A stretch of 64,000 bases of DNA, taken from positions 61,234,181 to 61,298,180 of the forward strand of contig NC_058340.1 of the NCBI RefSeq assembly GCF_905475395.1. The letters are read 5' to 3'. The position numbers were made by a program, and so were the translations under genes. Numbering within the stretch: the stretch's first letter is position 1; every line of letters begins with the position of its first letter. The notes under the pieces were generated by a model. The model had not been told where the DNA came from. It saw only the letters and a list, made by a program, of their open reading frames with translations, and searched no databases. Origin of the DNA: Chrysoperla carnea. Taxonomy: Eukaryota > Arthropoda > Insecta > Neuroptera > Chrysopidae. Below, in pieces: positions 12,215 through 25,116 of this stretch.

Positions 12215-13879
12215 AAAATCAATAGATAAAGCAACATTTAAAGTTAAGAATCAAACAAGCAGAACAATACAGCAACATGACGTCATGTATAACATTTCAA
12301 TTTTCAATAATATTTTTTTAAAAACATGCATCTAAATAAATTAATCATATTATTTTAAAATCTTTCAGAAAAAAAAAAACCAATTCGTTGAATACAGGTA
12401 TTTGTTAAAGAATACAAAAAAAAAAATAAAATAAAATTTTGGCGCCAAATATAAACGCGTGCCTTAATATTTGAATAATAAGAAAGTATAGTTCACAGTG
12501 TCAATAATTATTGTAAACTTTTTTTTTTTTGAAAAACAGTATGAATTACTTTTTTTTATTGTATTATAATTTATGATCTGTTAAGACGAACATAAATATT
12601 TAACACAAAAAATTGCGTAGTAAAAATATGCATTATTTAAAAAAATAAAAATTTAACGAACTTTTTAAAAATCCACCCCCGTACTATCTCACACTACACC
12701 ACCACCTCCCCATTTTTACCTTTCACAAGTTTTACTTTTATATATTTTGTGAAATAGGTGATCTATTGTGTATGCATTTAAATATGATATTCAATGAAAG
12801 AGAATATAAAATATAATAATAAAACTTATTTTTTGAACAAAATAAAAGGTATAATAATATAATACTTTACATGAATATAATTGTATACAATTTAATAACA
12901 TACAGAGTGTTCAACATAGATTGTATTCAGGTGTCTAGAACGTTTGTGGTGTCTGTTGGAATACAAGTGTGGATGTCTGTATACAGCCCCAGATCTAAGA
13001 GCAGGAGAGGCAAATCGGGGCGTTTGTCCCGAAAATCATAAAAATTTGAATATGATTTATCCTAAGTTGATTTATGTACATATCCCATGCTCGATCCAAA
13101 GATCAGCAGGTAAATAGACTTGATCTCACACGAAAACATTCAAAAGACTTGAATAAAGTTGATTTTTAACCAAGAATTTTTTGTATTTGAAGAGCTAGTA
13201 ATCGGAATTTATGAAAAATCAAGTGTCTTAGACAGTTAGACCTGCACAACGTGCAACCATGAATTGCAAAAAGCGGTTCCAAGTGTTAGTATAACTTTAA
13301 GAATATACTGCACATTAGCAACCACTTATCTGCAAGCTGTAGCAGCGTAGCTTCAGCAAATTGAAAAAAATTCGTAACACAGAAGCTATGTTAGCTAAGC
13401 GAATTCCCTCAGAAATTGAAAAAATAACAATTTTCTGAAAATATATATAATAAATTTTTAATTTTTCAATAATTTTTATTTCGAAAATTAAGCGCCTAGA
13501 GAAAAAATCACAAGATTGCTTTTGTGCTTAAAAGTGATCAAAAAATACAAAAATATTTTTTGTTTTGAAAAAATTCAAAATTTTGTACTTTGCGTTTTAC
13601 TGAAATTAGTATTCAATATTGGAGCTTCTCTCTGTATTTGAACATAGATTCAATATACCTAGTGTTTCATTTAAAAGTTCACAATTCAGTTAGGGCAGGT
13701 ATTTGATATTTATAGTAATTGAGATTCATCAAAGTTCATAAATTTTTAGTAGCTAAATTAAAAAATACCTTCATTAAAATTTTAGGTAGAATACAAGTTA
13801 CAGGAATCATAAAAATCATTTTGGGTTTCTGCTCGACATTGATCCGATCCTTATTGTTCCTACACTACCGTTTTACATG
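12215..13879 (-). other. dacapo intron stretch, nothing recognised
   Basis: AT-rich; no gene, RNA or clear inverted repeat could be supported. Confidence 0.55.
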
Positions 13880-14323
13880 TTTAAGGTAGTTGGGTCACGC
13901 AAGCGAAATATTAAGTAATCTCCAAAACTTTAAAAGTCTAATTTACACACTGTTAAAATTTGAAGGGAATTTACCACGCCTGCCATGAGATAATTGTAAT
14001 TCATTCTTAACACACGTAGCATAGGAGAAGCGTGCGAACATGACAATCTTTTAAATTTTTCCCAGTAAAGGAGAATTGCGGTTTTGGCAAAACAAACTAA
14101 TATTTGGAAGAATTATATATTCCGAATAATTAAAAAAAATGAAAATTATTCACTATTTACTTTCGGTGTATATGTGTATTCATTCTAGTGAATATGTACA
14201 TTTCTTATTTGTATTGTGTTCGATAGTAGTAGTCACACTACAGTAAAAAACTCTTGGTTGTAACCAATATTTAAATAAGCCAATAATTTTTGACTGCAAT
14301 GGTGGGAAAGAACTACCTTAACG
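13880..14323. mobile_element. possible TTAA-flanked MITE
   Basis: TTTAAGGTAGTTGGGTC on the left and GAAAGAACTACCTTAACG on the right give short inverted ends (GGTAGTT/AACTACC) with TTAA outside. The ends resemble family 3. Confidence 0.4.
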
Positions 14324-16230
14324 CAAAGAAGCTCATTAAAATTCAAACACTTGAAAGATTTAATAATCAGACATTCACAAGATTGAATTTATAAGTTGCA
14401 AGGTGTTATGAACAAAAAAAAACAAAAAGGCTAAATTTACATAAAACATCCCTGTATACGTATTATAAATATACAATCTTATACACACTACCTAAGATAA
14501 AATTATAAAGTTTTTATGTATATCAGCTGTTTTTAAAACTCTATATATGGACCCATAAGGGATGAAGCTAAAAGAACTTTAAAGTAAAACACCTGGCGTC
14601 GACCGTTAAAATTTAAAATTTTAAAAAAAACCACAGCCAAAACTCTCTTATTCTTATTTGAGTGAGTAGGATGTTGTTGATACCAAAAATGTAAACTTTT
14701 TTTTTTAATAGGCTCCCAAATAGATATTATATATATTTGGGTAACAGTGTGGTTTTAAAAGTGTTGCCACTTGTTGTGTTACAGGATAATTTTTATTGTC
14801 TTAATTTTTAATGCAATTTAACAATTGATCAAATAATTAAATTTATGAACTTGAGTTGAATTTAAAATGATTCTAAATATTACAGTTTTTGTAAGATGTG
14901 AGAAAGGCCTCCCTCCAATCTGAATAACTTCAAATAGATAAAATGGAACATCGTATAAATTGTAACGAGCATGGTGTAAGTGGCTGTGGGGGCTTTTTCT
15001 AGAAAAATGCAATTAAGTTTGGAATCGAGGGTAGCTGCGGATAGTAATAAATAGTACATGGTTTCCATGAAAACAGCATAAATGTTAAAATCAGTTTAAA
15101 GTATGTTAACAGGTAGCGACAAGGTGGAAATGTTAGTTTGGAGTGTACGTAACAAAGTAAAAATCAATTAAACTCAAAACCCTTGGAAATTGTGAAATGG
15201 GGGATTGCTTTTAGTGATTTAAACCGTTATTTTGCGATATACCTAAGGCGAAAAATGTTTAGAAGGAAAATTCTAGATAATAATAAATTGGAAAACTTTT
15301 GTACGGGACTTTTTTCAACATACCCTCAAATTCCATGAGAAAATCGCGAAAAACTACTTTCTTCTAAACTACATACTCTGCCCGGGCTCATTTTAATCGT
15401 TAAAATGTTTATTTTAAAATGATCTATCTATGTGTATGGTTTATTTTTCATTAAACAGCTTCAAATCAAGAAAATCCGATAAAAACGATTTTTCTTCTGT
15501 AAACACAGTTACTTAAAATAGAAAAAAGATATATCAAGCTCAAATTATTATAGCGTGCTCAGAAAATTTTGATTAGATTAATGTGTAAGTCAAATTAAAT
15601 TGGAAAAATCAGGAAATTCAATAAATTGAAAGTCGATTGTACCTACATATAAACATTTTTAAATGGTCCATATTTATATACCACACTGTATATATAAAAC
15701 TGTTACAGTTTAAAAAAAATTGCATTGAATCAAAATATTGAAATTAAGTTGATTGTGGCGGGAGGGTTCCTGACATCACATTAATAAAATTGTACCTATA
15801 CACATATAATAATATTATATCGTTTGGTTATCGTTTTATCGAAGAAGTAAAGTGAATCTTTTTTTATTTTAGAACAAGTCTCACAAGCTCCTGTGTCTAG
15901 CACCTGTTGTTTTTTCTTAACCCCCTCAAGATAGGTTCGCTGCTGCACACACACACACGTGAAATTAAAGGTACACATTTGTGTACATTTCTTTTTCCTT
16001 TCAATATCTTATCGTGTTAGTAACGAATTTAAAAAGATTTTTTTCGTTTTTGATTTAAATGGCTTTTAGCTATTTAACTAACCAACATTTTTTTTAAATT
16101 TAGATTATTTGAAAAATAACAAATAATTACGGGGGAAGTTATTTCTTTTTCAATAAACCATGTATAGCAGCAGATCATATTTAGGTCTTAAAAATATTTC
16201 CGAGTTAATTTACGAATAAATAAAAATCGG
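14324..16230 (-). other. dacapo intron stretch, mostly unrecognised
   Basis: A short piece near 15520-15560 (AGATATATCAAGCTC, then GCGTGCTCAG) looks like a decayed family 4 fragment. The rest, including small open frames at 14818-15978, shows no domain. Confidence 0.5.
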
Positions 16231-16720
16231 TAAGGTAGTAAGAGTACCAAGGCAAGTTTGGACTTGTGTTTGAAATTATTTGTACCTTATTTTCAATTTT
16301 GGTGATGAATTTTGTTATTACTTCAAATAAGAAAAATAAGATTTTTGTTTTTGTTTACTTTTAATCATGCATACGATATTTATTTTCATCATGGTCTCTT
16401 CGAATATAATTGATGTTTTTAATATGATGCATACAGTGTAAACTAAATATTGACATTTATATTGTCTAGTAAGTTTAATTAAAGAGAATTGAAAAATAAT
16501 ATAGTCGAACCAGGACTTCTTAGATTCATGTCAAGCTCCTTACCAATTAGGCTATTCGAGTTCTAGACACGATATTTTTTAAATTTTTGTACCCCATTAC
16601 CGTGATCTCATAACGTTTTAACTTTAATTAAAACAGTTTTTTTATTAATTTTCATCGACTAGTTTTGGAGAAATCTATGAAAACATATATTCCATCTACT
16701 GTTTTCCCATAAGACTAATG
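16231..16720. mobile_element. TTAA-type MITE, family 3, degenerate copy
   Basis: Starts TAAGGTAGTAAGAGTACC. The distal part (TAGTTTTGGAGAAATCTATG) matches copy 2. The right terminus is unclear. Confidence 0.55.
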
Positions 16721-18379
16721 TTAAGTATACCTACTTTTGAAGTTCTTCTCCCACTAAAGCTATAAAGGTTCTTTTCTCACTAAAGCTCCCCCACTAAAAT
16801 TTTTAGAAATGACTTAGATTTATTCCAACTTTATATAAAAAAAAATCAAGCCTTTTATCCAAAATTGCTCTGGCGTTGGAAATCATTGAGAGTAGCATAG
16901 AATTGTTGTTCGAAGGAATTTCCAACAATTCATGTAAGAGGTATCAGGTTCAGAAAACCGACCAATTTTTCGAGACAAATATGGGAAATCTTCTTTTACG
17001 AAAATAGTTTCTAAGTCTACATATATTTTGGTTGGTATTTTTGAAAGAACTATAACCTTTATACATTGTACAAAATATTTTTTCTCATTTAAAATATGAT
17101 TATTTTACACTAAAAATTTTAATTGAATTTCTTAGAAACCAATGATTTTTTACTTAAAAAATGTAATTACAAATTTTTAATAAAAAAAAGAAGACATAAT
17201 ATAACATATAAAAATTGAGTACAATAAGTTTCATTTATTTATGAAACCTAAAGCAAGGCCTCATTTAATTCACTGCAATTTTATAGTTTTACCTTGGTAG
17301 AATGAAAACAAACGATTTACGATTCAACTAATTTGTAAAACAATTTGTAATGTTTATTAATTTATTTGATTTCTGTTTAGAAATTTATTCTCTTTTTGTC
17401 AAAATCGTACAAAAACAGATTTATTAGCACAGTATTTCAACCGAGTAGATAAACAGGTAACTCATATTTAATTAAACATAAATTCAAGTAAAAACAAAAA
17501 TTTTGCGAATTTATTGCATTCAAAAATGAATCGAAAATTAATTTTTCAAAAGTATATGTAAAAATTGTGATTTGCACAATAATTCAAAAATGATATCAAA
17601 TACAACCTATTTTCAAGAAAAAGTTTTTTCTTATCAAAATAAAGTAAACATTTGATAACGCTGCAATATTCATTTTACATTGCATACATAATATATACCG
17701 GGTGTCAACGAAATGATTTTACTTAACTTTATTTTGTGAAAATTAAAAAGAGAAATTCCATTTTTTTATACGAATTATCGTTCATAATAACAATTTTTTT
17801 TACCGATAATCGAATGTTTTCCCCGTAAATGAGACTAATTTGATTAATTTTAAGAAAATCCTATAATTTTTCTTCGATGGCATGTGAAAAGTGAAATTTC
17901 ATTTCCAAAATAGCGAAAATATAGGCCTTTTTGAAAATTTATAATCTAGTTTTTTGATTGATTATTTTTGTTGTATAAGTATATAGTTAGAAGAAAAAAA
18001 TTACCCAATCAAATGGTATACAAAAAAGGCTAAGTAAAAAAAAACATTGCGTTAGGAACTCTAACTATCATGGACTTTATACTATTTAAGATATTAATAT
18101 GAACATAAAACACCGTACATTGGATCTTCAACGATATCATACATAAATTGTTGTTAAATATAATTAGATTTTGATAAATCGATATTTTTATTTTTCAATG
18201 TTATTTATGAGGGCAATTATTTTTCTAATCAATTGGTACAGTTTTCACATTAAATTATAAATTTTCTAATCTATTTTACAAATATTTATACTAATATCTA
18301 AAAACCAAAGATATTATATAAAATATTAAGGTTATTCGATCATTCAATTAAGATGAGAAGTTGTACATAATACTTATAC
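16721..18379 (-). other. dacapo intron stretch, nothing recognised
   Basis: Very AT-rich sequence without supported features. Confidence 0.55.
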
Positions 18380-18600
18380 TAATGTGTATTAAGGTGTTTC
18401 GATACCGTAAAAATGAAAATGAGACCAAAAATTTGAAATTTTATTTATCAATTAATCATCTTTTTATATCTACGTTATTTGTGAAAATTTATATCGATTC
18501 TCTGTACGGTTTAAGAGAAATTAACTATCAAAGTGTTTTTACCAAAAAAAATTTCCATTTTTATGTACAGTTCTTAATTTGGGATGAATTTAAAGTTTAA
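18380..18600 (+). repeat. interspersed repeat family 5, copy 1
   Basis: Shares GTTTCGATACCGTA, TTTGAAATTTTATTTATCAA, TCTGTACGGTTTA and the following 100 bp with 63640-63845 (inverted) and partly with 62835-62967. The 79-codon frame crossing it is a repeat by-product. Confidence 0.65.
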
Positions 18601-18673
18601 AACTTGGGGAAATATTGAAAGAAGTTTTTTATGTATATGGTTAACATTTTTAAAAGCACTTATTAGTGTATAC

Positions 18674-18933
18674 CAGGCATGGGCAAGTTACTTTATTGTG
18701 TGCCATAAACTTTATTGTGTGTCTCTTTATTCAAGTCTGCATTGCTCATAGAAAAGGAAGCGAGATGTGTATACGACTCTTCTACCTATCTCAGTTTCTC
18801 TTATAGTAATGATATAGGTAGAAAAAAAATGTTGTTTCTCTGTCTTACTCGTATTTTTGGTTGTCACTGTCTTTCCCGTATTTTAGATACATAAGTCTGA
18901 GGGATTCCCTTAAGCCACGTTTGCCCATGCCTG
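18674..18933. mobile_element. hAT-like MITE with 8-bp target duplication (260 bp)
   Basis: Ends CAGGCATGGGCAA and TTGCCCATGCCTG (13-bp inverted repeats), flanked by GTGTATAC (18666-18673) and GTGTATGC (18934-18941), a 7/8 match. The CAG ends and the 8-bp duplication are hAT hallmarks. No coding sequence. Confidence 0.82.
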
Positions 18934-18941
18934 GTGTATGC

Positions 18942-21290
18942 CATTTCATAAATATTTCTCACCATATTCATACTTTTTAAGGTAAATTTTTCGAAATTTA
19001 CCTTTCCTATAAAAGAGTCAAATCGCTTTATGACCCTAACAGTATTTTAATACCCCCAATATAACTCAAGAGTCAATAATCAGCTTAATAATATACTTAT
19101 TATAAATCCAGGACAATTTTTTAAATATGTTTCTAATTGATTACAAAAAAATTGTAAGGATAAGAAGTGTCGTTATCATCGATTGTCTAGAAATTGTTTC
19201 AAATGATTATAATCAAAATCACATCCATTAATAATTATTACCAACAGAAAAAAAATAAAAATAATTTTAAAGAGTTTATTGCACTTTTTTTCTCTGTGGT
19301 TAATTTTTAACTATTATCATTACACAAAAATGTTTTTTTTTATAGAAAATAGACCTTCAATGTTTTTTTGAAGACAGACAAACATTAAAATAACATTAGC
19401 AAAAAAGAACAAAAAGTACAAAAATTTTATAAAATATATAATTTATTTCAAACAGTTTGAACATTTTTATAGATTGACAATTTCCTATTCAGTTCAATTT
19501 TATATAATACGAAAAAGTAGGACATAATTGAAATACAAAACATTTAGTTAAAGAGTAACTAAATTGTAGACTAAATTTTCGAACAAAAATGTTGAATTCA
19601 AAAAGGAACATCTTTTAGATCACTTGAATTTGATCTTGATCTTTAGGATTATCTAAGTTACTTCGAGTTCGTAACTGTTAAGAAATAAAAATAGGCTTCG
19701 AATTTCTTATGAAAAAGCAAACATCGTTTGTTTGAAACTGTTTTTTTAGAGAATAAAATCATTTCGACAGAATTTCAATTGGAAAAAAATATATTTCAAT
19801 ATAAAGTTAAATATATTAACAAGTTAAAACTTTTTCCTCTTACCAATATCAGAAATTAAATAAAAAAATAAACGTTAATATGTATCTTCGATTTTGCATA
19901 CAATTTTTGCCTAATCTATTCGATTAAAGAAAAAATTTTAAATGCTCTTCTATCTATAACTTGAGGCGACTTTTAGAGAGCGCAGATCCAGCCCTCAAAA
20001 AAGGTGAAGGGCACCTTTGTTTCCCTCAAAAATTATCCGATGGGGGTTTGGTATGAAATTAGGAACAATAGTCTAATAATTTATTAAATCATAAGTCTAT
20101 TTAGGTGATGGATCCACCACTGACTTTTAGATCAACCTAAAGATTAAGATTAAATTCAAGGAGCCTAAAAAAGTACTCTTTTGAACCTAAATTTTTTTAA
20201 ACTTTTCTCTAGTTTAGTTTACCCTACAAGATTTTTCCTATTATATATGAAAACGGTTTACATTGTAGCCTAGGAACTTTATTTTAGCTTTTTGGAAATG
20301 GCTTTCGGTTAAGCATCCTGAAACTGCAGTGGATTCAATCTGTTCTTAACAAGTAAGTCAAAATCCTATAGAAATTCCTCTATTTGAGATATGAAAGACA
20401 GACCTCACTCCTGCAGGAAAGAATGGCGACAGTGAGAATGAAGAATACATGCTATCTTTCAGCATTGCTTTCTAAAATTTCCTATGATTCAAATTTTTTA
20501 TTCAAAAACTCGAACTTCGGTTTCTAGATTCCCTACTTTCTCTTCTACCTATTTTCTTGTCACTGTGGTTGGTGATTTAGAAGGTTTTGGTCAAATTTTA
20601 GCACATATTTAATAAAAGAATGTGCAGTGGAAATAATGGTTGGTCAAATAGTGGATACGATTTTTAAACTGACCGGACAGAAAATAAATTTTTATTTATA
20701 TCCAAGATTCAAAGAAACTATACCATATTTTTTTTATAAACTATTTTGAAACAGGAAGTAAACTTTTGAATAGATTTGTGGCCATAACCGATCACAATTT
20801 GAGATATAGATAGACACAATAAATATGATGGTACCTAGAAACAAAAAAGTTTATTGCACAAGCACTGAGCCATGACTGTTACAGATTTTTATATTTTTTG
20901 TATAATTTATAATTTTTTTATATATTTTTTTGATTATGTGGCAAATATAAAGGTATATGGATACTTTATGTGTGTTTAAATATAAAAACAGTCTGGTACG
21001 AACTCCATATAACATCTATATACAAGATAAATATATATTTAAATATAGAGGTTGTTTGGCGTTGAATAAGAAAACACTGAAGGTGTTTGGCGTTGAATAA
21101 GAATTTCGAGATTCAGCATTCAAATTTTATTGATTTAAGTTGTAAAATTTAGTTTTTAAATTTCATATCTTGCAAAATATTATTGGTATACTGAAGAAAG
21201 TTACTGGAAATCTATTAGCGGTTACTAATCCCAGGATCGCATATTGGGAAAAAATAATGTCAATCAGTCAATATGGTAGTCATAAGCCGG
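18942..21290 (-). other. dacapo intron stretch, mostly unrecognised
   Basis: Apart from the weak hAT remnant near 19976, only AT-rich sequence is seen. A direct repeat of GGTGTTTGGCGTTGAATAAG-type sequence occurs at 21050-21105. Confidence 0.5.
19976..20134. mobile_element. degenerate hAT-like remnant
   Basis: Weak inverted ends CGCAGATCCAGCCC and GATGGATCCACCACTGA. No target duplication found. Confidence 0.3.
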
Positions 21291-21352
21291 TTTAAAGTAA
21301 TACGAGCACCAAGGCAAGTTTAGACTTGCAGTTGAAATTATTTGCATCATTT
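21291..21352. mobile_element. TTAA-type MITE, family 3, end fragment
   Basis: Only the left end (TACGAGCACCAAGGCAAG and following bases) is recognisable. Confidence 0.5.
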
Positions 21353-21508
21353 AAAAGTTACCATTCGCATTCGCGATTATTGTAGGCAAACATTCTCAAC
21401 ATTTATGCCGTCACTATGTTAGACAGTATTATTGTATAAAAATTTTCGAAAAACAAAGAACAAAAACGTAATTTAATTAGTTGCTTTTAATAAAAGAATG
21501 TTAAGAAT

Positions 21509-22024
21509 GGGATATTATCGTTAGTCAAAAATTAATCATGAAATTTGAAAAAAGTTAAAATTTATGTAAAAATATACTTAAATATTCTGATTTCGAGTCA
21601 TAAAAACACATTTTTCTTTTAAAATATTAAAATTAAAAATCGTAATTTTTAAACTGTATATCACGTGGCCTAAAATGCGGGTAAGTCCTGCTGTGATGTC
21701 ATAGCGGCATGAGTCATAGATCATCAGTTAGTTCAGTGTAGACAGTTGGGTATAATATATACATAGATAAGTATTTATATTTATATTATAATCAGATGTC
21801 TATGAATATATCTGTCCAACTTATTTGTGTTATTTCGTATAATGATACCCATATTACGTCATCAAATTGGATGCCCGCATTTTTTGACAGTTTAAAAAAG
21901 GTTTAAAATTTAATTTAAGTTTTTGGCAAGAAAGCGTGTGTATTTTTCCGAAATAAATTTTTGATGGCTTTTTATTAGCGAAATCAACATTTTGAAGTAC
22001 TTTTTCAAAAATAGTGGAATACCA
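21509..22024 (+). mobile_element. TA-flanked MITE, family 2, copy 3
   Basis: Same orientation as copy 1, in the dacapo intron. The short open frame at 21854-22075 merely crosses its right end and is not a gene. Confidence 0.78.
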
Positions 22025-24094
22025 TAATATTTTTTTTGAGATCATCGTATGTGCAACGCGTATAATTTTGTACACGCAGGTATAGAATTAATTATCTTTT
22101 TTTGTTCAGTGATAAGAATATTTATTTTACAGGTGAAAATCCTTATCATGTTTTTTATTTGAAGTAACTTTGGCGTGGTATAATAAATATTTATGATTTT
22201 TTTATTGTAAAAATAATAATATTGAAATTTATAAATATTTCTTAAATTCAGAGTGTATCAGAAAATTTTTAAGGACATTTTTCTTTTTAGAATTTTATTG
22301 TATGGGTCTCCATGTTATTGTTTTATCGCACAAGATGGCATATCCTGTACAGAAGTGTGATTCTCAGTGTGCGATTAACTATTTCAAATATAGATAGATT
22401 CTTTACATTCGAGATTATTTCAAAGGGCCATTCTATGACGAACAATTTTATTGACTTGAATGTAATCGAATAACCTTAAAAATTATAATCATATATGAAT
22501 CTCATTTTCAAATGATATTTAATATCTTATACAATTTTTGTACACAAAGACAGATAGGGCGGATTTTTTATTATTATTTTTAAAATATCAAGTTTCAAAA
22601 TTCACATTCTATGTTTATTTATTCTTTATTTAAAAATAATATTAAAGTAATTGACAAACAAAAAAATTAATCAATATATTCTACCTAATTTCATTTTTTA
22701 CCAAATCTATTCGAAATTTTGACCATAAAGTTGTTTATCTTAAAATAATCGCCATAAAAAAAAGTTACAGTAACCCACAAAGATTTCAGAAATCTTTGTC
22801 TTTTTAATATAACCTTTGAAATAGGGGTGGGAGGTTTTGGCATTTATTTAACTATTTGAAATTAATGGGTTGAAAGTTCATCTACAACGCATAATTATTT
22901 TATGCTCTTTTAGTGATTTTCTTAAATTTTTAAATAGCATTTAAATTTTAAATTTAATTAAGATTAAATAATTATTAATTATATAATAAAAAAACGATAC
23001 CGATTTAATGAAAATTTTCTCTGGGCACAGGTAAAAATCCGCCCGAATGCAGAAGGGTCGAATAAGCAAGCGAAGAGCCCTTTTTTAGTAATTATATTTA
23101 CGTAAAATAAGCAATTATAATAAAAATGGTTGAGGTAATTCGGACACTATCGTGGGTTTAGCGTGAGTCACGCGTTAAGTTGATTTGGTTAGGTTAGGTT
23201 AGAGTTGCTGTCCTTGGGTGGGGCACACTTAAACTATAGGGTCCGTTGTGATACCGAAAAAGGGTTGGCCCATCCACTCCATGGCCACTAGTCCATGAAC
23301 CATTTGGAGCTGTTTAAGAACAGCAGCAGTGCTTTGACGTCGACGAACTTTCGGAATAGATGAATACTGTGAACAGAATATTATCTAATTTTTTTGAGCT
23401 TTTCTCAGATTTTCTGAGGATCAGTGAATGAACGTAATCACAGGGTTTACCAAAAAAAAGCCAAAAAATCCCGCTGACCCGTGCTAACTCGACCCCATTA
23501 AAAACATGGCCAGCCCGAAATCAGAGATAAATTAATATTTTTCTAGGAGCTTTTTTTAAGAAAAAACGGTAAAGGAATTGTTTCTGTGTGTTGGTAAATA
23601 CTTTCTCAATATCATTCTGACAACGCGACACCCGAAAAAGGGAGACGTGGCTAAATAAAAAACTGCCAACTAACTAATGGTCAAGTGATTAATGAATATG
23701 GTTAAAATTAACGAAAATTTATCTCATTAACGATACGCGGATTCTAAAAATGATAAAAAATTTTCTAAATGCTTCAAACTTAACTGACACATTGTATTTA
23801 TAGTTCAGAACTGCTTTTCGAGGGTATAAATTAAGAAAATTTTGAGAAAGTAATTTTTTGTAGGTTTTGAGCAAGTAATTGAAGAATATCGAAAATTTTT
23901 AGAATATTTACTAAATCGAAAAATGTTTTTTGATATTTCTTAATATAATAGCATCCTATAGGAGAAAAATTGTTGTTCCAAATTTTCTCTACGTTACAGA
24001 ATATGTCAAACAAACAAAATGACACTATTTTGCAATAATAAAAGAAAATTTTTTTAAAATATCTACAAAGTGGTACAAAAAAAATGTCTCTTAC
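22025..24094 (-). other. dacapo intron stretch next to exon 1
   Basis: Contains the SINE fragment at 23170. The 106-codon frame at 23831-24151 is intron read-through from the exon. Nothing else was identified. Confidence 0.55.
23170..23300 (-). mobile_element. partial copy of the SINE body
   Basis: GGTTAGGTTAG... and GGGGCACACTTAAACTATAG, then GTGATACC, parallel the 3372-3470 sequence. The tRNA head is absent. Confidence 0.5.
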
Positions 24095-24680
24095 CTGTAA
24101 TTTGTAACTGTTTATTATATGGTTTATTAATTGAACTTCGTACTGGCACATTTCTATTTACTGTTGAATTTTCATCATTCTGACTAGTATTCGCTGTTGA
24201 TGGGAATAAATTTTTTCGTACCGATCTTGCTAATAAATTCGTTCGATTTGTCATTACTGTAAATGGTTGACGTATATTCTCTTGTAACATATCAATTTCC
24301 CGTACACTTTTCATAATTATACTATCAGTTGGATATTTATTTTCAATATTTTCTAAATTATTTTGTTGTGTTTCTTGTAAACGTTTCGCTTTACGTGTCT
24401 TATGTTTCGAGGATGATGTTATTGAGCGTACATGATTATTTGATTCAATTGGTACTAATTGTCCAGTTTTCCAATCGATACCCCAACGATTTAATAAACG
24501 TTCACGTTCTAGTTGTTCTTGTTTTTCACATACTTCACGTAATTCTAATGTATCCGGTGGTCCGAATAAACAACGGCATGTTGTTTCACCATATTTATAT
24601 TGATTATTGTTTGTATCACTTTTTAATGATAAAAATGTTGAGATTGATGGTAATAATAATTCGTTTTGTTTTTCAAACAT
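24095..24680 (-). CDS. dap: dacapo-like CIP/KIP CDK inhibitor, first coding exon
   Basis: This exon encodes the N-terminal 195 residues of a cyclin-dependent kinase inhibitor of the p21/p27/Dacapo family, nuclear proteins that bind cyclin-CDK2 complexes and enforce cell-cycle exit. Seen: CRCLFGPPD at residues 35-43 gives the RxLFG cyclin-docking motif. An acidic/basic helix-like stretch follows, then RWGIDW at 65-70, matching the KWxFDF CDK-binding signature. A basic cluster near 91-100 may be a nuclear localisation signal. The p27-type FYY (3-10 helix) motif is not evident. The ATG at 24680 was chosen because it is the first in-frame ATG after an upstream stop near 24723. The exon ends at 24095 in ...ACAG followed by the donor GTAAGAG (phase 1). 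Reading on past this donor gives only intron sequence. The partner exon is at 2408-2529. A 5' UTR exon farther upstream is possible. Family assignment is firm; orthology to dacapo is inferred. Confidence 0.9.
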
Positions 24681-25116
24681 GATTGCACTATCGTTTTTCC
24701 TTTTTTGCACCACACGGTAAAGTCACTGATATGATGACAACTACACTGTACTGACTGAGTGACTGCACTTTAGTGTGTTTAAGTATGAAACGTTCAGTTG
24801 ATACTGAGTTTGGTTTGTATGTGAACACGTGTTTTTAAGGCACACACACACACTGATACAAGAGCAAGGAGCTTACTATTTTTGCTAGGATGCGCGCCTG
24901 CCGCACTAGTAATATAATGACGATTTTAAACGAAGGTGGGGTATGGTATTGGTAACTATATTCGTATAATATGACTCGTGAAGTGTGTCTTCGTGTTTTG
25001 TTTATGTAATTCTATCTCACTTACACTAATTATTATTTCGTCTGATTGTGACTCACATGTACTTTATTATTTATTTAAATAAATAATACTAGTTCGACTC
25101 GTGCGGAATATAGTTC
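24681..25116 (-). promoter_or_regulatory. dacapo 5' UTR and probable promoter region
   Basis: This is the stretch between the dacapo start codon and the foldback element. It holds an in-frame stop near 24723, a CA run at 24841-24853 and a Helitron-like scrap near 25090. No TATA box or initiator was confidently recognised; role inferred from position. Confidence 0.4.

Larger units (their letters stand above)
2530..24094 (-). other. giant intron of the dacapo-like gene (about 21.6 kb)
   Basis: Intron between donor GTAAGAG (24094) and acceptor TTACAG (2530). It holds no recognisable coding exon. It does hold most repeat types of this window: TTAA-flanked elements (2674, 6516, 16231, 21291), TA-flanked MITEs (7552, 21509), a tRNA-derived SINE (3372), Helitron-like sequence (4355 and 9500), the long-armed element at 10585 and a hAT MITE at 18674. 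Unlisted alternative exons or enhancers may exist but cannot be recognised by eye. Confidence 0.8.

Noticed and set aside
18361..18600. 79-codon frame with SLYGLR, recurring at 62773
   Set aside because: Both lie in an interspersed repeat and the frame is broken in the copies.
23831..24151. 106-codon minus-strand frame
   Set aside because: It starts in the dacapo exon in another frame and runs into the intron, with no domain.
24329..24682. 117-codon plus-strand frame opposite dacapo
   Set aside because: Shadow of the CDI-domain exon; no recognisable features.
24681..24713. Translation start at 24713 for the dacapo-like frame
   Set aside because: That codon is GTG on the minus strand. The first in-frame ATG is at 24680.
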